The notes under the pieces: generated by a model
The model's input: the letters and a program-made list of their open reading frames with translations, nothing else
Databases searched by the model: none
What the model was told of the DNA's origin: nothing
Assembly (NCBI GenBank): GCA_022578965.1
Contig: MU400669.1
Location: 1-64,000, forward strand
DNA: 64,000 bases
Direction: 5' to 3'
Source of the DNA: Xylaria sp. FL1777
Lineage: Eukaryota; Ascomycota; Sordariomycetes; Xylariales; Xylariaceae
Part shown: positions 36,858-50,035 of the stretch, piece after piece
Layout of the letters: every line of letters starts with the position of its first letter
Position numbering within the stretch: position 1 is the stretch's first letter
Made by a program: the position numbers and the translations under genes

Positions 36858-37964
36858 TTAATTAGTAGTTATATTTGCACTTTTAATTTACTTATAATAA
36901 ACTATAAATTAGCTAAAGTAATAACAAAATTATATAATATACTTTTATTTTAACCTATTAAAAAGAAATTTGTTTTTTGTATTGCGTTTGTTTTTTTTTT
37001 AACGTATAAATATATTGTTTAGTTTATTTCTCTTAATTAGCTAAAGTAAGCACATATAAAGAAAAAAAAAAGAAAATTCAATTTATTTACATATAAAAAC
37101 CAGACTTTTAACTTATTTATTAGTACTAAAAACAAAATAGAAAAAATAGTAAGCAACTTTGCTATTTTTTTAACTATATTATTATATAAATATTAAGCAA
37201 TACATTAATTATATTGCTATATAAAAGTAAAACAGCAATTTATATAACTTAAATATAAAATTAAATATATTATATAATTTAGCTAAATTTACTATATTTT
37301 AAAAAAACAAACAACCGTTTATAACGCTTTTAAGGTTAAAGCTAATTACTTTTATATATAAAGATTTAACTAAAAATGTTTTAATAAACGCATAATAAAT
37401 AAATGTTTAAATTAATCTTAAAATATAAGGCTAAAAAATTAATTTTAGCTATGCAACTAAAATTAAGCTAAATATTAAGCTAGCATTTTACTATGCTAAC
37501 TATTTATATTTTTGTGGACTACTGGATTATTTTTAAAAAAAGTTTGCTAAAACTTTTAAAAAATAAATAAAACATTATTTGTGGAAAATTTATTAAAGCA
37601 TACAAAACGCTTTATTTAAAAACCTTAAGTTAAAAAAAATTTATTTAACGTTAAAAATAACTATAATTTAAAAGCTTATAAAAATAGCTTATAAAAACTT
37701 TACAATTAAAAAATCAAAAGAACTATTAAATATTTGTTATATAATAACTATTTAACTATTAGTAATATTTTTAATATTAAGCTAACAGCTAAATACTTTT
37801 TTGTATAATAATTAGAACTTTTTAAATTATTTATATATTAAACTATTCTTTAAAAACCCAAGTTTTAACGTATAATTTTAAACGTAATAATATAAATATT
37901 AATTATAATTAATTTAACTAAGTATTAAATACTAAAATTTCTTTAAGCTGTTTAATTTTTGTAT
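36858..37964 (+). other. D leader and N-terminal gag region
   Basis: 1.1 kb between the 5' LTR and the A4 insertion. Lys/Asn/Leu-rich coding-like sequence appears from about 37300, probably gag, but frame and start are not resolved. It keeps a few unmutated spots, such as TTTGTGGACTACTGGATT at 37512-37529. Confidence 0.5.
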
Positions 37965-37969
37965 AATAA

Positions 37970-38486
37970 TGTTACAAAATGGGCTAACTAGGCTAGTTAA
38001 AAAGCCAAGTGTAAAAAAAACATGCGCAAAAAGAGTTCTATTTGTTAAAAAAATATGTATTTAAACCACTATAAAGGTTTAATGTATAGACTTAATAAAC
38101 TTAAGCGTTAAGTTTATTAAGCCTTAAACTTAATAAACTTAAGCGTTAAATCTATTAAGCTTTAAACTTAAAACAATATAGCGTTAAGTTTATTAAAAAA
38201 AACAACGTTTATAAATTATTACTACTATTTTTTGTGTTTATATAATTATGCACTTTTTATATTTAGTTATTTATTTAGTTTTTAGTTTTTTAGCTATTAA
38301 TTTCTTATAACTGCTAAGTATTAATATATTTATTACTTTTAATTTTTTAAGACCTTTATTAATGTATAGTAATAAAAATACTTTAAAAACCTTTTTAACG
38401 AACTACTATTAAAGATTTTATTATTACTTATAAATTAAAACCTTAAAAGCAAACCTGTTATATTAATATATAATAAGTTTATTATA
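37970..38486 (+). repeat. A4 5' LTR (517 bp)
   Basis: It starts TGTTACAAAATGGGCTAACT and ends TTTATTATA. Bases from about 38215 to the end match the A1 LTR; the preceding 245 bases do not. Confidence 0.9.
38091..38159 (+). repeat. Two 38-bp-spaced palindromes in the A4 LTR
   Basis: At 38091-38121 two perfect 14-base arms (CTTAATAAACTTAA and its complement) flank GCG. A mutated copy lies at 38129-38159. The 3' LTR has the same pair at 45308-45338 and 45346-45376. Confidence 0.88.
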
Positions 38487-39159
38487 CTTTAATAGCTTTT
38501 TAATTAATAAAACTTAATATATAAAAATAAATATTAGTATAAAGAGTTAAATAATAAACAATTTATAAAATAAACTTTTAAAAGTATACTAAAAAAATAT
38601 TTAAAAAACAAAAATGCTAAATAGCATTACGTAAATAAACTTTATTTAATAATTAATAAACTAGATTTAAGTTATACTACTAAAAACAAAAAGTTAAAAA
38701 TTAAGTTTAAAGATTTTAAAAATTTTTAGAACTAATAACGTACTAAAATAACAAACTTTAATACTTTTATTAGCTATTTTTATTAAAAAAAAAGCAGTAG
38801 CAAAAAAAAAAAAGTTAAGCAGTAATAATAAAAAAAAACTAAGGTTAATACTAATGTTATAAAGCAAACTAGTTGCTTTAACTTAAAAAATAGCTTAAAT
38901 ATTAAACGTTATAACTTTTAAACTAACGTAAATATTAGCTATAATAATTAAAGCAGTAATAATAACTGCTATTATAATAATAAATTAAAGTTTTAAATAA
39001 GTAATTATGCTATAATTAATGCTAATATTACTACTAGTAAACTTAATGCTTATTTTTATTATTACTATATTTAAAGTAGTAACTTAAAATAAAAAACCCA
39101 ACTTTTTATTATTATTATTGCTTTTATTATTAAGATTATTTATAATGTTAAAAATGCTA
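38487..39159 (+). other. A4 leader and N-terminal gag region
   Basis: Collinear with A1 3183-3859. An Asn/Tyr/Ser-rich low-complexity stretch from about 38930. No start chosen. Confidence 0.5.
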
Positions 39160-39930
39160 AATATTAAAAGTTTTAAACTTATTGCTTTAAAGCTTTATAA
39201 TAAATTTATAAATATAAAAGCCTTTTTAATTTATGCTAAACTTTATTTAAAATAGCACTTTATTACTATTATAAAAAAAAACTAAAAAGTAATAACTATT
39301 TTATAATTTTTGTTAAAAAAAGTATTAAAATAGTTTTAACTTATTTTAAAAGATTTTTTAAAAGCTAATAAGTTAACTAACTTTAAGCTAAAAATAAAAG
39401 AAATTTTTAAAAACTACGTTAAGTTTAAAAATTAAATAAAAGCACTATTTAAAAATACTTAAAAAGCAAAATACATAAAAAAAGCACTTTATTGCTTAAA
39501 ACAAATAAAAGCAGCAATAAATTATACTATAAAATTTAAACAATTAATAGTAATCTTAAAATTGCTTAAGCTTATATTGTTTTATTTATTTTATAATAAA
39601 CTTAAAACTTAAGTTTAAAACAAACTATGTAAAATAAATAAACTAGCAAAAATTAATATGTATATTAATATAGTTATTGTAATTAATTAATAATTATTTA
39701 ATTAATATTTTAAAACTAAAAAAACAAAAAAAAACAAAAAAAAAAATACTTAAAAAAGTATTAAATAAAGATTTAAGCAAATTAATAAAGTTTAAAAATA
39801 ATAATTCTGAAATATATTTAAAGTTAAATGTTATAACTGTAAAAAAAAAGAATACTTTTAAAAATAATGCTAATTTAAAAAAAAGAACAAAAAAAAAAGC
39901 TATAAAAAGAGAAAAATTTTTTAACTTAAG
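39160..39930 (+). pseudogene. A4 gag remnant with zinc knuckle
   Basis: The counterpart of A1 gag. The helical gag domain lies at about 39181-39680. The knuckle at 39829-39870 keeps C-Y-N-C intact (TGT...TGT), with His as TAC and the last Cys as TGC, which confirms the C-x2-C-x4-H-x4-C reading in A1. It carries many TAA codons at Gln positions. The minus-strand open frame at 39694-39972 is an antisense shadow that recurs in A1 and A2 for the same reason. Confidence 0.75.
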
Positions 39931-41499
39931 AAAAAAGTACAAGTTATAAAAGTTTAAAATAATAAAAAACAATAAAGCAATTTAAAAAATATGTTTTTAA
40001 AGCAAAAATATAAAGTTGCTGTTTTAAGTTAAAATAAAAGTGCTATACTAAATAAATTTAAATGTTTTATTTATATAGGTTAAAATAAACAAGCATATAA
40101 ATATTATTTAAGAGCTTTATAGTTATTAAAACAAATTACAAAAAAATATATTTGCTATATAAACAATTAAAGTTATTTAGTATATAACTTAAAAAAATAG
40201 TTTAACTAAAAGTAATAAATAATAAAAAATAGTAAATTAATATAGTTAGCAAACTTATAAAACTATAAAAACTTTAAACTATTAAAGCTTAAAATATAGC
40301 TTAAAGAAAAATTATGTTTAAAGAAATAAAACTATAATTATAAATAGTATAATTATTAAATTAATTATAAACTATTAAAACATTTAGTTGCTAAATAAAC
40401 TTAAAAAAATAAGATTTATAAAACTTTAAAGCAAAAACAAATAAAATTAAAAGCTATAAAAAATACTACAAAAAAAAAACTAATAAAAATAAATAAAGTA
40501 TTTTTATAGTTTAAACTGCTTTAAATATAACAAAATAAAAAAGCACTAATAGTTAGCACAAAAATTAATATGTTTTAAAAACTAAAGCTAGTAATTTAAC
40601 TAATTACTAAAAGTTATTATTATAATAAAACTATAATAAAAAACAATAATAATATTTTATGCTTAAAAGATTTAAAATATAATAAAATATTATAAAATTA
40701 TTATATAATATATTATTGCTACTAATATTTATTTAATAAATTAAAAAATAATTAGTTTTTTAAATAAATTATAAAAATAAAAATATAGAACTTTTATAAA
40801 TTAAAGTAATTAGTTATAACTATAGTTTATTATAAGAATTTATAAAGATTTGCAATATTTAAAAAGAATTTTAATTATATTTATAATACTATTTTAAAAA
40901 AATGTAAAAATAACTACTATAAATATTATTAGCTAATTAAAGTATAATTGTACTAAAAAATAGTTATTAAAAGTAAAAGAGCTTAAAAACTGCGATTTAA
41001 AGCTTGCTTAAAAACAAAAACAAAATAAAATATAATAATATTTGGAGTACTAAATAAAATAAGCACTTAAACATTTTATAAAAAAAAATCAAAAAATAAA
41101 ATAAATATTTGCTAAAAAAGCAGCAAGTAGCTAAAAAAACTAAGGCTTTACATAAAGTTTAATATAATAACTAATAAAACTAATTTAAAGTTAAACTTAT
41201 ATATTAAAAAAGAAAATATAATACTTTAATTAATTTAAAAGCATAAGCTAATATAATTTTACTTAAAGTAGCAAAATAAAATAAAGTTTTTTAAAAATAT
41301 AAGCAAAAATCTTAAAAAATTAAAAGATTTAATAAAAGCACTTTTAGTTATAATAATAGTTATATATTTAAAAAAATTAAACTTTTTAATATATTTATAT
41401 AAAAACATAAAAAGCAAATTATATTAAATATTATTAATATATTTAATTATAATATTATTTTAGGAATATTATAGCTAAAAACTAGTAACTTTTTAATTT
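39931..41499 (+). other. A4 region between zinc knuckle and RT
   Basis: Collinear with A1 4631-6199. The protease is expected but not identifiable. Confidence 0.5.
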
Positions 41500-44400
41500 A
41501 ATAAAAAGCAAAAACTATTAATTAAGAAAGTAAAAAATAAAGCAAGAAAATTAAAAAAATCGCAAAAAAAATTCTAAACGGAATATTAAAAGTATATTAT
41601 AAATTTTATAAATTATTTAAAGAAAAAAAAAAGGAAAACTTCTTAAATATAGCTTATAAAACTATTATATCTTTATTAGAAAAAGATGTTAATTAAAGCT
41701 TTATTAAGTATACTATATAAGCTTAAACAAAATAAATGCTTTATAAAAATACATTTAAAAAAACCTAGCAAAAAGATTTTTAAGAAAATTTTAGTTATTT
41801 GCTAAATACTTTATAGTATTAGTACTTAAAATAAAAAATAAAAAACAACTAATTAATAAAAAAAGAAAACTAGTATAGCAAATAATAATTAATTACTAAT
41901 TATGAAATATAATTATTATTGCAAATAAATATTTTTTTATTTTGCTAATAATTATAAAAGAAAATATTAGTTAAGCAAAATAATTTATAGTAGTTAATAT
42001 TTTAAATAAATATTATACTATTAAAATAGCTAAAGGAAAAAAATGAAAAACTGCTATATAAACAATATATAGACTATATAAGTATATAGTTATGCTATAA
42101 GAACTATAAAACGTATTAGTTAGCTTTTAATATATAATAATAATAATTTTACGGAAGTTTTTAAATAAGTTTGTGTTTATTTACTTAAATAATATTTTAA
42201 TTTACTTTAAAACATTAAAAAAACATAAAAAACATATAACTTAAGTGTTAAAAACACTTAAACAAGCAAAATTATAACTTAACACAAAAAAATATATATA
42301 ATATATATAGAAAATTAACTTTTTAGGATTTATAATTACTTTAAAACAAATATAAATTTAATAATTAAAAATTAATATAATATAAAACTAAAAAATATTT
42401 AACTTAGCTATTATTATAAATATATAATAAGCATTAGGATTTTTAAACTATATTTAAATGTTAATTTAAGACTTTAGAAAAATAGCATTTTACTTTATAA
42501 AGTATATAAGGAAGAAATACAAAAAAAAATTCTTTTTACTTTTAAAGGAAGCTTAAAAAGCTTTTAAAGAACTAAAACTAAAAGTTATTTTTAATTTTGT
42601 AATTAAACTATTTAATTTATAGAAAAAAAAGAAGCTAAAAATAAATATTTTAAATAGTATAATTGCAGAAGTTTTAAAACAACTAAAAAATAACAAAAAA
42701 TAGCACTTAGTAGCTTATTATTTTAAAGCATTATAAAACGTAGCATTACAATATTTTATATATAACAAAGAACTGCTTGCAATTATTATAGCATTTAAAA
42801 AATAAAAACTGTTTTTTATAAGAATTATAAAGCTAATTAAGATTTATTTAAATTATTAAAACTTAACAAAATTTATAATTATATAAGAGATTACTAAACA
42901 ACATAAAAATTAAATAGTTTTTTTTTCTAAGTTTAACTTTAGAATATGTTATATTAAAGGAAAAAAAAACATTTAAGAAAATATACTTAGTTAACAAGAT
43001 TAAAAAAAATTTAAAGTTTTAAAAAGAAATATTTAAGTATTATATCTTTAAAAAAATAAAAGCTTAAAAATTAAAGTTATATTTAAAGACTTTATAAATA
43101 TATAGCTATAATAAGCTTATAACTTAGAAAAGTTAGTATAACTATAAAAATATAAAAAATTAAAAAATAACAAGCTAATATATAAACATAAGGTTTATTT
43201 ACTAGAATTTTTACGAAATAAGTTTATTAAGAAATTTTACGAATACTTATTATATAAACACTAAAAAGCAATAAAAACAGTTTAATAATTATAAAAAAAG
43301 TACGATTTTTTAAAACTATAAAACATAGTTAAATCTATTATAAAAAAGTGCAATATTTATAATAAAGCTAAAGCAGCTTAATATAAGCTTTATAAACTGT
43401 TATAACTTATATAAATATTTAAATAAGTATAACATATTATTGCTTAAAATTTTATTATAGCATTATTTTTATTAACCGATTTAATTATAAAAGTATAATA
43501 CAATAAAATATAAATTATTATTAATAAACTTATTAAATACGCTTATTTTTTACTGTTTAAAGAAAATATAATAGCTAAATAACTTATATACGCTTTTATA
43601 TACTAATATTTAAATAAGCATAAGCTATTAAAAAAGATTGTTTTAAACTAAAATAAATTGTTTACTTTTAAGTTTAAAACTAGTTTTTTTAAACTTATTA
43701 ATATTAAATTAAAGTTTTTAACTGCTTACTACTTATAAATAAATAAACAAACAAAAAAACTAAACTAAATATTAAAACAATATTTATAAAGTTATATTAA
43801 CTACTAATAAAACAATTAAGTAAAACTATTATTAATAATATAAATTTTATATAATATATTAATAAATAAAAATATAAACATATTTTTATATAAAGCTATT
43901 TATAAATAGCAAATAATTACTAAAAAACAAAAAAAAACATTAATAAAAGTATTTGCTATTTTAACTATAATACTTTAAGCAAAAACTATTACAACAAAAA
44001 TTAAAACGCTATAAGCTAAACTATAATTATGTTTTTAGTTTTTATAATAATAAATGTTAGTATATTATAATAAAAAACAAACTAAAGAACTAATTTTTAA
44101 AAAAGAAAACAAGGTTTATTTGCTATAACAAAAATAAAACGCAAACATTAATATTCTTTAAATTAAAACAAAACAATTAAGCAATAAATTAAAATTTAAA
44201 AAACTTAGCTTTTTTAAAATTAAAAAAGTTATTTTACTTATTAACTATAAACTGTTATTATTAAAAAACATGCAAATTTACTTTGTTTTTTATATTTTTT
44301 TACTAAAACTAGCATTTATTAAAACATTTATTAAAATATAACTAAAAATAAAAACAAATTAAAATATTTATAAAGTTAAAAATATATTAAATTTTTATTA

Positions 44401-44570
44401 AAATAATAATAATGTTAAGTATTTTATTAAATAAAAAAAATATTTATATGCTAATAATACTTAAAAACTTAAAAAATACTTAAAAACTACTAAAATAATT
44501 GTAAACTAGTTTTACTGTTAATATTTTAACTAGTTAAAGTTAAAAAAAAAAAATTAACTTTAAATAAAGC
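41500..44570 (+). pseudogene. A4 pol remnant: RT, RNase H, integrase, chromodomain
   Basis: RT occupies about 41700-42260, with the FVFIY-L-N-N active-site remnant at 42170-42193. Val is still GTG here, where A1 has ATG. RNase H lies at about 42540-42960, the integrase at about 43280-44000, and the chromodomain (ILNFY...FIKQKKYLYANN remnant) near 44385-44535. A4 preserves more G at several positions than A1 (GGAAAAAAATG, ACGGAAG), making it useful for an ancestral consensus. One net base differs from A1 between knuckle and RT, so the gag/pol phase is not conserved in this family. Confidence 0.82.
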
Positions 44571-45186
44571 GTTTAGCACGTTTTAATTAAACTTTGAAAA
44601 AATAACTAGCAATAGCTATGCTGCTTTAATATGTTGTTTTTATTTTTTGATTATATAGCGCTTTTTTATTTTAATTTGCTTAAGCTTTTTTAAACTACTT
44701 AAACTATAAGCTATAGTAGTAGCTATTTTTTTTTGTTATAGTTTTTTTTATTGCTTAAAATAATAGATTTTTGCACTTATTTTTTTATGCTTTTTTATTA
44801 GCAAGTTTAATTTATTTTTTAGCTTTTTGTGCTAAAAAGTAAACTACTATATTTGCTTTAAAAATAAACTTTTAGCGTTATAATTTGTTTGTTTAGCTGC
44901 AATATATTTAATATATTAATTAAAGTTAGATTTTAACATTAAATATTTTGTGCTATAATAATTGCAGCAAAAGCATAAAGCTATTTTAATTAATTTTAGT
45001 TTAATAAAAAAAAGCAAAGCAAAGTTTTATTAAGCTTTTTGTTTAGAACATAATAAGCAAAGTTTTTTAGAAACTTTACTAAACATAATAAGCACAAAAA
45101 ACAAAAAACAGGAAATAAAAAAAAAAAACTTACGAAAAAGGAAATATAGAATTATTAAAATAATAATTATAGAAAAAAAAAGATAA
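44571..45186 (+). other. A4 3' untranslated region
   Basis: About 0.6 kb rich in T and GCTTTTT motifs. It matches the end of A3 (about 52730-53342) but not that of A1. Confidence 0.6.
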
Positions 45187-45702
45187 TGTTATAAAATGGG
45201 CTAACTAAGCTAGTTAAAAAGCTAAGTATAAAAAAAACATGCATAAAAAGAGTTTTATTTGTTAAAAAAATATATATTTAAACTATTATAGGGGTTTAAT
45301 GCATAAACTTAATAAATTTAAGCGTTAAGTTTATTAAGCTTTAGACTTAATAAACTTAAGCATTAAGTTTATTAAGCTTTAAACTTAAAACAATATAGCG
45401 TTAAGTTTATTAAAAACGCAACGTTTATAAATTACTACTACTGTTTTTTTTGTTTATATAATTATGCACTTTTTATATTTAGTTATTTATTTAATTCTTA
45501 GTTTTTTAGCTATTAATTTTTTATAACTGCTAAGCACTAATATATTTATTACTTTTAATTCTTTAAAACTTTTATTAATGCATAGTAGTAAAAGTACTCC
45601 GAAAACCTCTTTAATAAACCACTGTTAAGAATTTTATTATTACCTGCAAATCAAAACTTTAAAGGCAAACCTGTTATATTAATATATAATAAGTTTGTTA
45701 CA
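45187..45702 (+). repeat. A4 3' LTR (516 bp)
   Basis: It starts TGTTATAAAATGGGC and ends TTTGTTACA, directly before AATAA. The terminal CA is intact. Confidence 0.9.
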
Positions 45703-45707
45703 AATAA

Positions 45708-46700
45708 AAGCAAACTACAGATTAATTCTTTAACTAATATATAAATATCCTGTTTAGCATTATTTACTATAAATATTAAAGCAAAAAACATATGTTTATA
45801 TAACACTAAATTTAGCTATTAAAAGCATGTTTTTTAACTTATTTTTAACAAAGTTTATACAAAATAAATTTATACTTTTTAACAAATATATTACTTTTTA
45901 AAAAAGCTAAAACTTAAGCTAGAACTATATAAGCAAGCTATATAATTTATTATATAATAAAGCTTATTTATTTATTGCTGCTTATTAATAAATTAAAATT
46001 ACAAAAAACTAATATTATGCTATATTTTTATATATTTTAAAAGGTTATACAAAAAACTTTTTTATTAATTATATTAGTTTAAACAAAACGTAAAGTAAAA
46101 TATACTATATAATAAATACTTATTTTAATATTAATATAAACTATAGCTAATATTAAGCTAACTAAACAACAGTTTTTTTTATATAAATAAAAAAAAAGAA
46201 CTTAAATTTAGCTTTGTATAAAATACTTAAATTAATGCTTAATAAGCTTAAAAAAGCATAACAAACGTTTAGCGTTAATTATTAAAGCAAAATTTAACTA
46301 AGTATAAACGTTATATAAACATATTAAAATGTATTAAAGTTAGCTATAACGTTAATTTTTTAAAAACTTATATGTAAAGAATTTTTTGCTAACTTATAAA
46401 TATATTTATATATAACGTTAAATAATATAGCAAAAACTTTTGTATAAAAAGATAATAAGTTATACTTTATAAACTAAAAATATAATTATAGCTATATAAA
46501 AAACTAATAACTTAAATTTATATTAAAGTTATTAAGTTAATTAACTAAATAGCTAAGTTATTTTTAAAGCTATAACTAAAAAAACTAAAACTTTTGTATA
46601 AATAAGAAATGCTTTGTTTGCTAAAAAAAAAGCTGCTAGTTAATATGCTATATTTTCTAAAAAAAGGCCTATATAAAAAACATATTTTTTAATTTGCACA
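45708..46700 (+). other. D gag/protease region after A4
   Basis: Copia D resumes. Coding-like, Lys/Asn/Tyr-rich sequence that should hold the end of gag and the protease. I could not identify the protease motif or a zinc knuckle. Confidence 0.45.
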
Positions 46701-49700
46701 AAATAATTTATAGCTAAAAACTTACTCTAGAAAAATTCTTTTTATACGTAGCAAAATGCAAAAAATATCTAAAGTTAAACAACAGTACTAAAAATATTAA
46801 TAAAAAATTTAGTAACTAAACTACTTAATATTTAATAAATAGTACATTTTTTTATTATATAACAAAAAAAAATATTTAAAACTATAAAACAATAGTGCTA
46901 TATAATTAGTTTATATTAAACAATTATTATTATATAAACTATTAAAGTAAACTTTAAAATACTAACGCTTTTAATTATTTAACAGTAAAAAAAGCTTAAT
47001 TAAAAGCATACTTTTAAATATATTTTTGTATAAAAGTTAATTAAACTTTAAGTAGTACTTATATTTGTTTTAACAGAAGTAATACTATAAGTATTATAAG
47101 CATTATATAAATAAAAAACACCTTTAGTATAATTATATATTATATTTTAAATACTTTTATTTTTTTTTTATTTTTATTAAAAAACGCTAACTGTTTAAAA
47201 GTATACTTTAATAATATAAAAAACGTTATTATATAATAAAACAAAAAGATTATTCTTGTTATATAAAAATAAAAACATTTGTTTTTTAATATTAGCTTGT
47301 ATAAAACAAGTTTATATTTTATAAAAATAAAACTTTAAAAGCTTTATAAATGCTTTAAATACCTTTATATAAAAAAATTATATAATATGTTTAATTATAT
47401 AAGCTATAATATTAATTGCTTTGCTTTAAAAAAAATCTAAAAGTTCTGCTATTATTGCTAGTTATATAATTAAGCATTTTATTGTTTTAAGTTTACAATT
47501 AAAAATAACTATAACTTTAATTATAAAGTTATAATTAATGCTATATAAATAAACAATAAGCAGGTTTTATATGTAATTAATGCAGCTATATTGTTTTAAG
47601 CAGCTATATTTTTAAAATTTATATTTGTATAAAACGCTTAAAAAGCTTTATGTAAGTACTAAATTAACATATATTAAAAACTTCTAGACTATATTATATA
47701 TAACTTTAGCATAAACTTTTTGTTGAAAGAATTTTAAAATTAAGCTAAAATTATAAGTATAAAGTGCTAAAAAATGCCTATTAAAGCTTATTAAGCTATT
47801 AGCAAAATAAAAAAAGCATATAAATTTTTTTGTTGTATATATAACATACTAAAAGCTAAACTAAGTTATTATATAAAAAATAAATTAATTTTGCAAATAA
47901 TAATTAAAGCTTTAAATAATACTGCAAAACTTAATAGCTTAGTTTTAATGCTTTTTATATTTAAAGCATATTTAAAGGTTAATGAAAACTTTTTTTTTTT
48001 GCTAAATATTGTACAAAAAGCTAAAGCAATTAAAAAAGCTATAAAAATGCTTTGCAAAAAACAAATAAAAGTTAAAATTAGCCGTGCGATTTACAAACGT
48101 AATAAGCTAGCTTTATACAAAATATTATTTTTACCTTTACGTAATAAAGTCTTTATATAGCATAAAAAGCAAAGCTAAAAAAAACCGTATAAAATATAAT
48201 TAATTAAAAAGCCTAACATAATTATTAACTTTATAAATAGCTTAATTTGCTTTAAATAAACATAAGTTAAGCTATATTACTATATAACTAAATATACCTT
48301 AGCAAATAATAAAAAAAAAAACATAACTGCTATAAAACTAACTATAGAACTAGCTATACAAAAAAAACGCAGAAAACCTAAAAAAGCTAAAAACTTTTTT
48401 ATAGCGTTTGTATAAAACATTAGCAACTTGTTCTTAACTTTAAAAAAAAAACAAAACTACGCTTTAATAGTAAAGTTACGCAAAAACAGCATTATTAGCA
48501 CTTTTAGCGCTTTGTTTAAAAAATTAAACGTTACAAAAATTAATAACTTTATTATATAAAGTGTTTTTTAGTTTATAAAATATAATTTAAACAAATATAA
48601 TAACACTTAAATTTTTAAGTTTTGCTTTGTACAAAAAATCAAAAAAAAAACAACTAAGCTATACAAAAAGTTTAAATTAGTTATATAAAGCTATAATAAT
48701 ACAAAAAAAAAAACTATATTAATTTAATTATTAATAATTTAGCAAATAAGCTAATAGCTATTGCTAGCTTTAAGCCTTTTGCTAATTTAAAACTTTAACG
48801 CTTTAAGCAAACTTTAAAATATTATATAAGCATATATATAATTAAAAAACAAGCTTATATAAAAAATCTTTATATAACTACTTTTTAAATTTGTTTTAAA
48901 ATATTTTAAAAAAACTATTATATAAATTATATAATTATTATATGGCTTAACTAAATTAAAGCTATATTAATTTAAGACTTACTACTAATATTACTATAAA
49001 AAACTTGGTATAGTAATTTTTACGTATAACTTATGTTTATTATTTACATTAGGACTTTTGTATAAATTTAGCATTATAAGTTTACAAATAAACAATACGT
49101 TTAGCTTTATTACATTTAAATTCTTAGCAAAAAAAAAACATAAGTTATATAAAGCAAAGTTTTATATAAAGCTAAAAAAAACTTTATAACAAAATTACCT
49201 TATTAAATTTAACAGTAATTAAGTTATTTTTTTGTACAAAAAAAATATAACGTTTATGTAAAAAAGCTAAGCAAATTAATTAGCCTTAATTAACTTTTGT
49301 ATAAAAAATGCTATATAGCAATATATTTTCTAACGTGTATGCAGCGCTTATATAAATAATATTTGCTAATTAAAGGCTATATATAACTTTGTAGCTATTA
49401 CTTAAGTAATTAATTTAGCACTAGTAAATATTAAAAATTTAAACTATAGAATTAAATAGCAAATAAATAATTATAACCGCAAATTAATGTTTATACTTTT
49501 AAATTTAAGCTATATAAAACTGTTTATTTTTATAAATAGTTTATTTATAAATAACACTAATATGACTTTATAACTTAAATTTATTATTATATTTGCAATA
49601 AAGCACCATATAAAAAAAAACCTAGCTTTTAAAATTAAAAAAAACATTATATATTAAAATTTTAGTAAGTGTAAACAAATAACGCAAAGTATACTAGCTA

Positions 49701-50035
49701 GTAAATTATATAGCATAATAAATAGCTTTAATAGCGTTATAACCTTTTATATAACGCTTTAAAAAATTATAGCTACGCTAAAAATACCTTTAATTTTTGT
49801 TATATTATGTTTAAACTTAAAATTGTTGTATAACTGTTTAATAAAGCTAAGAACTACCTAAAAAAAACGCTTTATAATTAATATTATATTATTTAGAAAA
49901 TCGTATAAAAAGAAAAAAATCTCCGAAATATAATAAATTAATAGCAAAAATAATTTAGCTAACGCATTTATAAAAAAAATATTAAACTAAGCGTTAAAAA
50001 CCTTAATATTTATAAACTAGCTAACTATATAAATA
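46700..50035 (+). pseudogene. D pol remnant: integrase, RT, RNase H (Ty1/copia)
   Basis: One frame (codon starts congruent to 2 mod 3) spans the recognisable pol. An uninterrupted stretch at 47891-48160 (MQIIIKALNNTAKLNSLV, later KAIKKAIKMLCKKQIKVKIS) matches the C-terminal integrase region of fungal copia (ALNDTAGPDGLVPTLLVFG...IRKAMKELRK type). RT follows: a KTTKLYKKFKLVIQSYN segment near 48640-48690, PLYGLTESG-like near 48930-48960, LGMxxxTYDPCLL-like near 49000-49040, and QTDDT (now QINNT) at 49085-49099. RNase H has KHHIKKNLAFKIKKNI from 49601 and the CKQITQSILASKLY segment near 49670-49720. TAA/TAG codons interrupt everything else. Confidence 0.85.

Larger units (their letters stand above)
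37970..45702 (+). mobile_element. Gypsy A4, complete chromovirus of a second A subfamily
   Basis: A 7733-bp element with LTRs of 517 and 516 bp and AATAA duplications at 37965-37969 and 45703-45707. gag, RT, RNase H, integrase and chromodomain are collinear with A1. Its 3' UTR and the upstream half of its LTR are unrelated to A1, while the distal LTR half is shared. It is inserted in copia D. Confidence 0.92.

Noticed and set aside
47869..48057. Minus-strand frame at 47869-48057 as a gene
   Set aside because: It overlaps the true copia integrase reading on the plus strand and has no recognisable content.
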